From positions 1,434,286 to 1,469,214 of the forward strand of contig BFEA01000331.1 of NCBI GenBank assembly GCA_003427395.1: 34,929 nucleotides of DNA, written 5' to 3'. The notes under the pieces are model-generated. The model made no database searches. It was not told the DNA's origin and saw only the letters and a list, made by a program, of their open reading frames with translations. This DNA comes from Chara braunii. Lineage: Eukaryota; Streptophyta; Charophyceae; Charales; Characeae. Positions 18,085 through 28,416 of the stretch are shown here, in pieces (the stretch's first letter is position 1; each line of letters opens with the position of its first letter). The position numbers and the translations under genes are program-made.

Positions 18085-18399
18085 GGAAGGCGAATGAATG
18101 GGACAAAGAGTATGAGGAAGAGGATGAACATAGATTGGAAGAGCGTGTAGAGGAGGAAAGGCATGAGTGAACAGCGACGAGTGAAAACGAAGATGGTGGC
18201 CGACACTCACCTTGCGACGCGATCCGTTTTCCGGCAGGAGGTTGGCCTCCACGAGCGTCGGCGCGTCAAGAGAAATGGCGGCGGCGCGTCAACAACTACA
18301 GCGTTCGAACCTCATTGCTGCAGGGGCAGCGCAGGAAGATGGGTTCCCCTTACGAGGGCATATGGCGCAGAGCCCGATGGAATGGGACCGCCAGTTGAG

Positions 18400-18510
18400 G
18401 GAGGGCGTCTTGGAAAGTTACGCCCCATACGGACAGGGACCTGCCGGGAAGATTTTCAGGCCCAGGGGCGGGGCAGGGTAAACGGATGTCGGAGGGGCGA
18501 AGGAAACTAA
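18400..18510 (-). repeat. Subterminal repeats, right side (inverted)
   Basis: The reverse complement contains TCGCCCCTCCGACATCCG, then TTACCCTGCC and CCGCCCCT, closely matching 16195-16245. The rest of the region has further GCCC/GTCCC steps at about 30-base intervals. This supports 16041-19061 as one inverted-repeat element. Confidence 0.65.
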
Positions 18511-19683
18511 GCTTTGGTCGCGATTGCAGTTGTATACATTCTTCGAAGTGGTAGTGTTAGTGTGCCCTCAGTGAGGGCATCTCAGCCCTGTGGCTAGGTT
18601 GTCAGATTCGAAAAAAAGAACAAAAGAAAAGAAAAACGGGCACACGGATCCGGCCGTGAAAATGGCTGGATACATTCCCCTAAGTGCAAGTGTGATGAGC
18701 GTTACAGTCCTCTGACAAAACACAACTTGAGCAGATCACGGATTCCACCCTGCCTCTTTGGCAGGGGACTCATAAAAAACACACGACCAAAAAAAGAAAG
18801 AAACAGTAACATTCAGAATGTGACCACCTTACCTATGAGGTGCATTCTGTGGAGGAAGACTGTGAGCACGGCCTCCTGGACTACCCTGCCCGTCATCATT
18901 GCAGTAGACAAAGCATTTTCTTTTTTTCCTTTTTCTTTCACTCGCGGACACTATTAAAATCTGATTTATGGGACAATGCCGACCCTGTGTCCCACCCCCG
19001 ATTTCTTCGGGAACTGGCAAAACCTCGTAATTTCCCAACATTGGGGGAGGTACTAGTGGTTTATGAAGAAAAATCAAATAAACAACATTTGCCTGAGCAT
19101 TACATCCAAATTACTAACCAAATTTGAAATAAAAACAAAATACAGAAAATAAAACTAATAATGAAAATAAGAAAAATGAAAAGAGAGTTAAAACTAGTGA
19201 GTGAGTGAACACGTTTTCGACACCGCCATCTTTGGCGATTTTTCATTTTTTTTTGGCACAGCCAAATGATCTGAAAATTTTCAGATGTGTGCTTCACATA
19301 ATACAAAAGTCATTAAAAAAGGTTTCAAAAAATAATAAATTTGTTTAGGCCCCGCAATGAAGTGAAAACAATAAGTAAAAAGTGAAAAAAAACGAAATAG
19401 TGAGTGGGCGAGCACGTTTTGACACCGCCATCTTTGGCGATTTTTAATTTCTGTTTGGCTTAGCAAAATGACTTCAAGCTTTATAGGCATGTACCTCACA
19501 TCATAGAGATCTCACAAAAAACAATTCAGAAAAGAACTACACATTTTTAGGCCCCGAAATATTTTTTGGCAGGGGCCGAATGCCGTCGGGCTCGGACCCT
19601 GTACGGGACCCCAACGGCCGTACGTACGGAGGTCGGCCCAGGGACCTCCGTACGTACGGGCTGGTGACCCTGGTCACAGTTGT

Positions 19684-19870
19684 AAACACATGTGCGCCGT
19701 AAACGAATACAACGCACAGGGTGTGTTCTGTTTGAATACAATACATATGTGTTCTATTCGAATAGCCCTGAATTTCGAATACAACGCATATGCGTTCTGT
19801 TCGATTTTTTTTCAAAATTTGAAACTCGAATACAACGCATAATATGCATTATGTTCGGGGGAAGAAGGTA
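19684..19870. mobile_element. Second copy of the CATATG MITE, left end degraded
   Basis: It shares with 11599-11778 the order GTAAACGAATACAA, GTGTTCTRTTTGAATA, ATAGCCCT.AATTTCGAATACAACGCATATGCG, TTTTTTTTCAAA, AAACTCGAATACAACGCATA and the right end TTATGTTCGGGGGAAGAAGG. The left TIR is replaced by unrelated sequence adjoining hAT-like copy C. Confidence 0.8.
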
Positions 19871-22142
19871 GTCTAGCATGGGTTGAAACTACGGTGGCTA
19901 GATATTTATAGGATGGCGCAGACGATGATGTGCTACAGGGGGTATGAATGGGCAAACAGAAGGTAGTACGAAGTGGATGGAATCAACAAGATATGGAATG
20001 GGTGGCAAATTAGTTGTCTGTTGGCGCATGGGCCTGAAAATGGGAGGGAAGACATAGAGGAAGGACGAGTGATGGGCGTGTGGCCTGTGAGGCAACTGAA
20101 GGTACCCTTCTGTGCCCTGCACTCCTTGAGCCCCCCTTGCTGTGCGTCTGGATACTGCCGGTAAGTTTCCCAGCCAGAAGGGGGCCCTCTGAGGCTGCGC
20201 TGAGCTTAGGGGTGGGAATACCCCATAAGTGCCGCCCCCTTGACAGGCGGCTAGGGCCGCAAGGGAATGGCCATACTATTTCTCATACCATCCCTGTCTT
20301 ATACTTCTCATGCTTGTCAGTGATAAGCAACCCGACTGACGCCCCCCAGAATCGAAGGGGCCCTCGTTTGCTTTGATAAAAAACGAAAAGAAAAACAAAG
20401 AAAAGAAAAAAAAGGAAGAAAGAAAGAAACTACATTGAGAGTTCTGTAATGAGGACATCTCTTTACATTTTTTGCCTCTCTATTGTGTGTCTTGGGTATC
20501 CTGCAACCAGTTCTGTGACATGACCTCTGTGGTTCGTTTTGACCACAGATGGATACCACCTCGTCTCTGAGAATATTCCGTGTTTCGTGCGCCGAAGTTG
20601 AAGCTTTGCGGGTCAAGCAATTAACGTCGGACATGTACCGCCTACCCATTGCTGCACAAGTCACCACACTTGAGCAATCACCACATGAGTGAGTGCTACA
20701 AGACAAGGGCGGGGGCCGACCAGTACCAGCCAGGATGGTGAGTTACTCACCACATTTGGTGGGCAGCAGAGAGGAGGCACCACAACCCCGATGTTGTGGG
20801 CAGGGAAAAGGGAAGCACGGTGAGTGCTCACCATGGCCTAGTCACCAAGAAAAGAAAACCTAGTAATGACACAAAGGCCGTGGCGAGTGGTGGAGGGACG
20901 TGAGGACTCGTCAAAAATTTTGTGGTAAGTGATGGAGCGATGCCCTTTGCTTGGTACATTGAAAGCACCCCAACCCACTACATACCAATCCCACCCATCC
21001 CCTGCCAGTCTGCGATCACAACCTTCTCGAACCTTTCTCGCCTACCCCTCTCTGCCCCTCTCCCAAACAAGCTGAACAAACCCTCAGCCCCTAGAATTGT
21101 TATCGAGACTCCATCCTAATCCCCCTCCCAAGAGCAGTTCTGCTGTGGAGGTGGCTTACCAGGGAACCACAGCTTCCATGGGGTTGGAAGGTCATCCTCC
21201 TTTCACATTGCCCAACCATGTGGGTAGTGACTTCACAGTTAATTAGTTCCACCCTGGTTAGGAAAGCTGTAAGATGGGCAATCTGGACCCTGAGATGCAC
21301 ACATGAATGGGAAGATGTTCCCCTCTCTAGTACAGAGAGGTAGAAGATTACAAACCATACTTCTCTGATCCTGATAGAATGGCAAAAGGCAGTGGGTAGA
21401 CACAAGGGAGAACCATATATCAAAACGACTTCTGGCATCATTAAAAGGGATAGGGGTCAAAACTTCAATCTGATTTGCACAGACTGACTGATGTGCTCTC
21501 CGAACCGTGACAAATAGTTGCCCATTGCACGGCTCACTAGCTCTACTTGCTATGAGTTCTCTTACCTATTTGGCGGGCTTTCACTGGATCCAGTGACCAG
21601 TCCCCCAGTGTACTTCCAGGCAACCTCACACCTTTTTGTAAACATTAGACCCGGCTTTCTGATGAGACCTGCCCCAGACTTCACTGACGCTTTCCCTCCA
21701 GCAGGAAATTGTCTTGCAGAGAGAGATGTTCTGGTTTGGGGCCGGGAGGGAGTTTCAGTCCAGTACTCCCAGTGGTAAGAAAAGCTGAAGCTTTAAGTTA
21801 TGTAAATATCTAGCGGCTCAAAGATGGCTGACGAGGCTTGGTGGCCTGTCTTCTGGCTCTCTGCGCCCCAAATCTCAGAACAGTCAATCCTTGGGAACAC
21901 TCGTAAGTAATCAATGATGTTCTCTCCTTCTGGTACCTGTTAAATTCCAGCTGGGCCCGCTGGGCCCATTTCCCAGCACAGATGCTGCTCCCATGAATGG
22001 GCTGAAACCATCTCTACGGGGGGTCCGTCCTCTGGGCGGGGGCTATTTACCCCTGCCCAGCGGGCAGGCAGCGAATGATGTCTTTCAGGAAAATTAAAAT
22101 TATAAAGTCAGGGAACAACAGCATGCACAATTGAAGCTCGAA
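19871..22142. other. Spacer without a supported gene
   Basis: About 2.3 kb of mixed sequence. Frames are short and lack domain character. An A/G-rich tract is at 20376-20430. I see no repeat shared with other parts of the window. Confidence 0.35.
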
Positions 22143-23080
22143 TCAACTGCGAGCGGGGTAACGAAAGCACGCATCCAGATCAAGAAGATCCCCCTGGGGA
22201 GCCCTTGGATATAAAGATGCTTCAACTACACAAGGAGGACAATGGCGGAGGACAGCAGTGGAGGACAGCAGCGACAACTCCGACGGATATGGGGCCGACA
22301 AGGAGTCTACAACGAGATGCGGACAAGTGGCTGGCAACTCTGGAGGAGGGTCGGCAGCAGCTCCAGGAGCTCGTGCAGGTTCTGTCTTCGACAGCAAAAC
22401 ACTCACCCGATGGGGTGAGACCTCGTCCGTAGAGTGGCTGGAGGACACAACCCAGCAAATGCTGGATATCATCTGGGTACTTCAGGAAGGGCCGGATCCT
22501 CAACTGGATGATATTATTGATTGGAAGCAGGCGGACATGCTCATCCGTAGATGCTATTACCTGTTTGGAGAAGGAAGAAACCTGCATGCAGCGTTGGAAG
22601 AGCGGTGACACCAGGAGTACTCGAAGAAGGAGGGACAAGCACTGCCCAGTGACAATTACAACAATGGTGCTGAAGGCGAAACGATGGGGGCGCAGGGTTA
22701 ACCACAGCGTCTTCAAGCTCCTCAAGACCAGATCGCGACAACATCACCGGGCGATCTTCCAGTAATATCGAAATGAACAACATCAACAGCAACGACATCA
22801 ACATCAAAGACATCGACACCAACACTGGAAACAACAAAAATGCTTACAACACCAGCAACAACAACAACGACAGCCGTTCCAGCGCAGATCACGGCAACAT
22901 CTGATGGCATGGCTTGTGTGGCATCAAGAACGATCACAACACCTACCGCAACAACGGCCCATCCACGTCATGGGGACACCTGGCAATTTTCCAACAACAT
23001 CGTTCCCAACGACACCAACAGCAAGAACTGCGGGATTATCTGGCAACCGCCAAAATTCCGTCCTGGTGCTGGGGGGTGAA
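22143..23080 (+). pseudogene. LINE ORF1-like relic
   Basis: The frame 22258-22608 reads as plausible protein ending IIDWKQADMLI...LFGEGRNLHAALEER. It resembles IDWKDVDWKDVANTIF... at 9.7 kb and WDTVYRDLVSLL...SLHTAL at 28.6 kb, so it is probably the same ORF1 domain. It is followed by a low-complexity linker in which one frame is Asn/Ser/Asp-rich, another Thr-rich and another Gln/His-rich, because the DNA is a CAA/CAT-rich triplet field (22757-22990). Frameshifts and stops mark it as dead. The assignment rests on one domain by eye. Confidence 0.45.
22757..22990. repeat. CAA/CAT/CGA triplet-rich low-complexity tract
   Basis: A period-3 field of AAC/CAACAA/ACATC triplets. It gives three different homopolymer-like peptides in the three frames. 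Confidence 0.75.
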
Positions 23081-23640
23081 CGTGCCACATGCGATGCTGC
23101 TTTTCTTCCACGTGGCATAGCCCTGGGTGTCAAAAAGTGGGACGTATTTTGAGTAGGTTTCTCTCTCCCCCCCTGTCCTGCCTGTGCTGTGGTCCCCCCT
23201 TCTGTCCGGTGTACACTCATCTTGATCCGCTTCTCTTGGTTGGGCATAGGGTGGGAGTATGATAGATGATTTCCCCTTCACTGATTGGAGTTGCCTGGCC
23301 CACAACTCCCAATCACGCTGAGGTAGTCTATTGCCTCGCGGATGGGTGGCAGATTGTTTAGGGTTTTGTGTGTGGATTCAATTTGTCTGTTGGAGTGATT
23401 GATGAGAATGCTTTTCGATTGCTTTATGCAACAAGGGGAGGAGATCAATCCTTCCCTAATGCGAGGAAGTAATCAATGCCCCTGCTCGGTAGGGACACAT
23501 GGAAGATACGGTGGACTGGGACTTTGGTACTATACGACATATATAGATCTTACAAACATATTTGTGCTTTCTGGGATGCTTGATAAGACATGTTTGCAGA
23601 TCATTGCAGCGTCCCTATTTCCAGCTGCCACACATCACAT
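23081..23640. other. Spacer, nothing recognised
   Basis: Mixed sequence without a persistent frame. A short frame near 23399-23650 has no recognisable motif. Confidence 0.35.
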
Positions 23641-23905
23641 CATTGTATAGGTACGCTGGACCCCATTTCAAGCAGGTGCAGCTCCTCACTAATAGATGGA
23701 GCCTTCAACGCCTGGGCCCACTTACTGGGGTGGCTCTTTTTTTTTTTGTTTTTGTTTTTTTGTTTTTTTAAATACCTGTGATAGCAGATAGGAGTGATGG
23801 TAAGAGCATGCACTCCTACCTGTTTCTCAAGGGGCTCCAGTCTGTTGGTGGCGGAGCTGCACCTGCTGGAAAAGGGGTCCTGCGTCTTTTGAAATACATT
23901 GATCA
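23641..23905. repeat. Two inverted copies of the GCAGGTGCAGCTCC repeat around a poly-T/A tract
   Basis: The plus-strand copy at about 23652-23735 has CTGGACCCCATTTCAAGCAGGTGCAGCTCC. The minus-strand copy at about 23905-23772 has AGGACCCCTTTTCCAGCAGGTGCAGCTCC and continues into an A-rich tail (T-rich on plus, 23728-23771). Both match the unit at 3572-3725. The right copy would be the 3' end of the minus-strand LINE fragment next to it. Confidence 0.6.
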
Positions 23906-23989
23906 GTCAGAAAATAACAACATCAAATGATGGGAACTGGTCCCAACGTCCACCTGGACATAGCTAATAGGGCCACTGATAATACGGAT

Positions 23990-24600
23990 AATCTAATTAT
24001 GATGAAGATAAGGGCACTAACACCATCGAAATGAAGAAAAAACGCCGCCTCAGTCCTTCAGGACCGCCAGATCTGAAATTAACATGCAAGCATCCTTCCT
24101 TCTGATATTTTAATTCCCCCCCCCTGGCCATACCAACTAAGACTAATTCAGAAGGGGGGAATGGGTCTGAGAAAAAAGCTGGAGATCTGAGCAAGGCTCC
24201 TGGTTGAAGATGGAACCAATCCCGCAAGATGAGCTGAAAGTCCCTTTTGAAGGACCCTTCATACCCTTCCTCCCCTGGCCATATCACTTCACCCAAGCCC
24301 CCTTCTGCAGATCCCCCCAGCCAGTCCTTTTCTAATTGTCGGATTGCGCATTGAATATCTTTCTTCTGCTGGGATTTGTCTAGTTTAGATGAAAGATTTG
24401 ACCAATGATATCTAATTTCTGTTTGTACAAAATTAACAATCAGTTCCCTTAATTCTGATACTTCCAGCCCCACTCCCTCTCTCTCCCTAACACATCGCTT
24501 ATACCATAACGTCCATATCATTGCCTTGCGACCTATCTCAAAAAAATTATGCTGGACCACCTCGTTAAGTGTATTTTCCCGCCTACGAAGTTTTCTTAAA
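23990..24600 (-). pseudogene. 5'-truncated LINE ORF2 C-terminal fragment
   Basis: The minus-strand frame resembles the last ~190 residues of the ORF2 at 30045-34679. GRKAMIWTLWYKRC matches GRRAILWALWRRRC, IR.LEKDWLGGSAEGGLGEVIW matches IQNFSTSWLGDANGGRIGQVEW, RDFQLILRDW matches RDYHLRFTEW, and FFSDPFPPSELVLVGM matches FPDFSPPPSNCLVDMM. This is the region after the zinc module. The RT and endonuclease parts are absent, as expected for a 5'-truncated copy. It runs into the repeat and A-rich tail at 23742-23905. The divergence suggests a different subfamily of the same clade. Confidence 0.75.
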
Positions 24601-24620
24601 TCACAAAAAAAAAAAAGAAA

Positions 24621-24806
24621 GGGCAGACAGATGCAGAGTGCCGCCGCAAGGCAAAACTCAGCAGTAACTTGCCAGCTAATGACCAACTGGAGACATTCAA
24701 AGAACTTTGGCTCAAGTGGCCAGACCGGTTGGAGAAGCCTGTTAACCGACAGAACTACAGCAACTATGCGCAGGCGAAGCAGGATCCTGTGTGTGAGGAG
24801 CTCTGA
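24621..24806 (+). pseudogene. Short coding-like segment of unknown origin
   Basis: A plus-strand frame of about 61 codons, ending at TGA 24804-24806, has protein-like composition (CRRKAKLSSNLPANDQLE, then LWLKWPDRLEKP). It begins immediately beside an A-run and the 5' end of the truncated LINE fragment and has no start codon. It could be the end of an exon or of a transposon ORF cut by the insertion. I do not recognise it. Confidence 0.25.
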
Positions 24807-24980
24807 TAACCCTTGGGCTAAGCGCTGATCTGACAGTCTATGGATGCATAGACTGAGCTGACAGTGAATGCTTGTCCTTTTATTGGATGTGCGTGCCGTA
24901 TCAGTTGACCGCTGTGATCAATAGGCGCTGGTTTACGCTATGAATGTGAAAGCGAGGGGATACGGGGAATGAACGAGTAG

Positions 24981-25190
24981 AAAGAATTCGGCACAAACGA
25001 GAGGTGAGGGTTTAGGCTGTTCTACAATTGGTGGTCGATGCGACCTGCGTAGAGTACTACGTCTACCACTCTGATAGTTATTCACATACAAAGAGTTCGG
25101 CCAAACGAGAGGAAGGAGTTAGGCTGTTCTACAATTGGTGGTTGGTGACACCTGCATAGAGAACTATCTCTACCACTCACGGGTTGATGC
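24981..25190 (+). repeat. 109-bp tandem duplication
   Basis: AAAGARTTCGGC.CAAACGAGAG starts at 24981 and 25090. Each copy contains TTAGGCTGTTCTACAATTGG and TCTACCACTC. The copies differ by small indels and substitutions. Confidence 0.85.
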
Positions 25191-25398
25191 GTGCTGTGGT
25201 CCGACCCCCTTGGGTGGGGGTTCCACGTGGAGCTCCGCGGCCTGCTGCGTTTTCGACACGTGGCAGCTAGGGCTGATACCATCGGAGAAGCAGTGGAGTG
25301 TGCCTATGGTGAGATCGAAGTGCGCGAAATCGGCGGCTAAGAAGTGGACAATAGGTTGATCACGGAAGAACGACGCGGACTGGAGACACAGTGGGCAA

Positions 25399-25577
25399 TA
25401 CCGCGTGGCAGCGACGGGAGCAGCTGGACGGACGAGGGTCAACACAAAGAGAGCTAAAAGCGAGGAGAGAAGGCTATACCGCGTGGCAGCTACGGGATCA
25501 ACTGGAAAGGAGACATCAAGTGGATTGACGTGGGTCAACGCACAGAGAGCTAAAAGCGGGGAGAGAAGGCTACTGCG
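25399..25577 (+). repeat. 78-bp tandem duplication with an insertion in the second unit
   Basis: TACCGCGTGGCAGCKACGGG starts at 25399 and 25477. Both units end in GAGAGCTAAAAGCGRGGAGA followed by GAAGGCTA. The second unit is about 20 bases longer. Confidence 0.85.
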
Positions 25578-25579
25578 AG

Positions 25580-25635
<56 letters not shown>
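25580..25635. repeat. Homopolymer of 56 A
   Basis: An uninterrupted A run directly after the second 78-bp unit, followed by CAAAAAACGC. It may be the tail of a retroinserted sequence (plus orientation), but no target duplication was found. Confidence 0.8.
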
Positions 25636-25636
<1 letters not shown>

Positions 25637-26394
25637 AAAAAACGCTAAAGCCGTCAACAGGGTGGCGACAGTATTGCTGCGGAGTAGGGGGTCGTAGAGA
25701 CCAGAGGGCGAGAGGCGTCGGGCGGAGGCACAGCGACAAGGCCGCACGCGGAGACCGAGCAACAGAGCCCAGCGAGCTGATAGGCGCGCACGTGGCGGCA
25801 GAGAAACAGAGAGCAGAGGAAAACGACAACAACAGTATTCCTCAATCGCCCCCTTGCCCCCCCTGGTTTCTGTCTTTTGTCCCCCATCCCCTCCCCCCTG
25901 TCCCTCCCCCCAGAGCATCCCCGAGCCAGCAAGTGCCCTTGCCAAAGAATGTCGGACAGATCCCGGAAGTGACAGCAAAGGCAAACGGTCGAGTCGTACA
26001 CTAAAAAACGAACAGATAATACTCATAGTACCAGGGAATTGATAGCGCAACAAAAATCGTTGAGTTAATAAAACGAACGACTGGAAAACTGTAGGGTTAA
26101 AAAATTACATCATATACACACAGCATATCTACGCATGACACACGCAGCGAATGGAAATTACTAACTCAGAAAACTGCGTCATACACATATAGCACCCGCA
26201 ATCGGATAGTAAACGAAAACCGTCGGAGGGAAAAGTGTTGGGCCAAACCATTACAAAAAAAAAAAAAAAAGAAGCAAAGCACACACACGAAGTGCACAGC
26301 ATACATATCATATGTACATAGCATACACACGAAGCACACAGCATACCAGCGCAAAGCTTGGTTTCATAATCACCCCTTCGCTCAGGAAGGCGGG

Positions 26395-28416
26395 ATGCAC
26401 CAGGGGAAGAGGAGGCGAAGGGGGTCGTGCCCTCTCATCTTTTATCGAGGGGCTGGGAGGCATGACCCGGCCAGACGACTGGCAGCCTTCCCGTACGGAA
26501 GGCCGATGGATGGAAGGATCCCCCTATCCAGACTGGATCACCCCCCGCAAGCGGACACACGTTTATCCGACCTGCATCACTGGCCGAGTCTAGCCGAAGC
26601 CTCCAACAACCATAAGGCAACACCGGCCCCTGGGAAATCACAACCCGAGACCGAGCCTTCACCACAAACCCTCCCCGATGGACAGAGGGTGGTAAACCGC
26701 GAGGAGGGCGACAGGAGGACAACAGAGGAGGAGACTGGCGAAAAGGCGGGGATGGAGGAAAAAAATGGGAGGGAGGAGGGGGAGGAGGGCAACGGGGAGG
26801 AAGATGAGGAAATGTTAACTGAAGAAGAAACAATACAGGAGAAGAGGAAACAGAAACAGGGGGAGGAGGGCAACGGGGAGGAAGATGAAGAAATGTTAAC
26901 TGAAGAAGAAACAATTCAGGAGAAAAGGAAACAGAAACAGACTGTAGGGGCAGACAAGGGGAAATCGAAACCTACATGGGCTCAGCGTGTCAGAACCACA
27001 ATCCAAGAAAAATCCCTGGATATCCAGCGAGTCCCACAGGACGCTCAACAAGGAAAGGAAGAGACTCTGAAAGTACCCCTCTGCAACCTCTCGTCGGCAA
27101 GGGCGTACTTCCTGACTCTCTTCCTCCTCCCTTCCCAGAACCAGGTGGTGGATCAAGGGGGGAGAAACACGATGATGAAAACGTATCCCCCTGACAAACT
27201 GGAGGCAAGGGACAGAACCTACAGCCAACATGCCAGCAACTGGCTTTTTCTCGGTGATATGGCACACAAATCCGTAAACGACAAGATCAAGTGGATTCAC
27301 AAACGATTGGAGGAGATGAAGGGCAACCCCGAGGCCGTCCAGGAATTCTTCCTGATACAACCACTCTCCTCAACGGTGTTCACCGTCCTCTGCCTCTTCA
27401 CAGAAGACAAAAAGAAGATGGACGGTTGGAGGTCGATCAAATGGGAGCGCTCAGAAGTAAGAATATACCCATGGCAACCCAAAAAGGTGAGCCAAGAGGA
27501 GAAATGCGAACAACTGATGAAGGATTATTTTTGGGTCGAACTGAGGCATATCCCCGTGGAAATCCAGGCAGCTTTCATCTATGACTTTGGTCAACAGTAC
27601 AACATTGTTGACTTCATCGACCCACTCCCGTCCTACGTGGCGAAGCGGGACGACTACCTGATGTTGGCATTGGACCTGCCCAAGGACCAGCCATTCTCGA
27701 TCGATGATATCGTCCCCTACAGATTGGGAGGAAGAGTCTTCCAGATACACACAGCCCATAAGTTTCGCCCGTGGTCTTTCAAATGTCGGGCATATGGGCA
27801 CCTCAGCACAGAATCGGCCTGCCCTCACCACCCCAACAACAGCGGCTTGACAATGGGCCGGCTCCGCTAGGACCCGCGTAGACCCAACAGATGGTACACA
27901 GTGGACCGGGGTCACGAGGGGTGGGTGTTCCTGGAGGACCGGGACCCTGCCGAACAGGCGAAAGGCTGGTTCTGGGAAGGAAGAGGGACCCCTTGTTGGG
28001 CCACCAGACCCCCCAACGACTGGACCCCACCCCGGCTGGAAAAAACCCGGCGACTTGAAAACAAGACGGAACCCGGACGGCAGACCACCACACCACCGGT
28101 CCCGCCAGGTGAAGAGAAGCCGGCCCAAAAGCACCCCGAGCATTCCCGAGAGAGACAAAACCGGCCAACTTGGGGCCCTTCGGCAAAGCGGTACTTGCCG
28201 CTTGAAAATAAGCAAGCGGACATGCATAGCGAGAATGTGCACCGGAAGGGCCCGCAACCCACAACTCTAACACCCAGGGCAGAAGCCAGCCAGCCGATAC
28301 ATCCGACTCCCAGCGGCCATTTACCGCGAGATGCTGAGACGCAGAAAATCTGCAAACCCGGGGACCTGTTCGCGGATGCTTTCGGCCCTGAACCCCGCCA
28401 CCCGACGTGGAGATGA
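26395..28416 (+). pseudogene. LINE ORF1 (Gag-like), N-terminal and central part
   Basis: The probable product is the RNA-binding ORF1 protein of the LINE. One frame runs from ATG 26395 to TGA 28414-28416 with an internal TAG at 27868-27870. Residues 1-110 are low-complexity. Residues about 128-181 are a strongly acidic then basic, twice-repeated 27-residue block (EEGNGEEDEEMLTEEETIQ...). A globular region follows (about 220-455, with LSSARAYFLTLFLLP and NWLFLGDMAH). A degenerate zinc knuckle lies near 464-476, C-RAY-GHLSTESA-C, where the second Cys of a CxxC is Tyr. After the stop the frame is Pro/Arg-rich. The start is the first ATG in this frame, but the frame is open upstream, so it may begin earlier. 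No named domain was recognised. Confidence 0.65.
26778..26939 (+). repeat. 81-bp in-frame tandem duplication in ORF1
   Basis: Units 26778-26858 and 26859-26939 differ at only a few bases and encode a 27-residue unit twice. The acidic N-terminal half and the basic EKRKQKQ half form a charged, probably helical segment. Confidence 0.95.

Larger units (their letters stand above)
16041..19061. mobile_element. ~3-kb TIR element inserted in copy C
   Basis: The ends ACCACTAGTACCTCC (from 16042) and GGAGGTACTAGTGGT (to 19060) are perfect inverted repeats. TA (or TTA) lies at both junctions, and the joined flanks reproduce the uninterrupted sequence seen in copy A near 14052-14065. Subterminal GCCCCT-type repeats lie near both ends in inverted orientation (16160-16450 and about 18400-18510). 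Minus-strand zinc-motif fragments lie inside, but no intact transposase. The ends resemble those of the 152-bp element at 8214. CACTA, PIF/Harbinger and Tc1/mariner were considered; the TTA/TA duplication fits the last two better. Confidence 0.8.
15831..19672 (+). mobile_element. hAT-like non-autonomous element, copy C, split by a 3-kb insertion
   Basis: The left end CAGGGTAACC at 15831 and the right end GGTGACCCTG at 19672 are flanked by ATCACAGT (15823-15830) and GTCACAGT (19673-19680). This is a 7-of-8 match and the diagnostic 8-bp length for hAT insertions. The element sequence is 15831-16040 plus 19062-19672, colinear with copy A. A run of about 70 A (15929-15998) replaces the A-rich tract of its siblings. 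The 3' hairpin is perfect (19618-19634 with 19643-19659). Confidence 0.85.
24807..26394. other. Region upstream of the LINE: tandem duplications and a 56-A tract
   Basis: Two tandem duplications (24981-25190 and 25399-25577) are followed by 56 A residues (25580-25635). GC-rich and then C-rich sequence runs to about 25920, and A/C-rich sequence with ACACACGAAGCACA-like repeats to 26350. The last part could be the 5' leader of the LINE, but no element boundary is visible. I see no gene. Confidence 0.4.

Noticed and set aside
17664-18252. Long frames across the GT/GA repeats and the gap
   Set aside because: They are made of dinucleotide repeats and unknown bases. Only the short Cys-rich end outside the repeat was kept, at low confidence.
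18163-18510. Plus-strand frames of about 90-115 codons
   Set aside because: This stretch is the inverted subterminal repeat array of the 3-kb element, and the frames follow from its GC-rich repeats.
23785-23905. Possible tRNA-derived SINE head (GATGGTAAGAGCATGC)
   Set aside because: It resembles a D-arm but lacks a convincing B box and acceptor stem, and the element reads better on the other strand.
24981-25190. Possible LTR end and primer-binding site (TCTACAATTGGTGG)
   Set aside because: The motif is tandemly duplicated, no matching second LTR is in the window, and no gag or pol frame follows.
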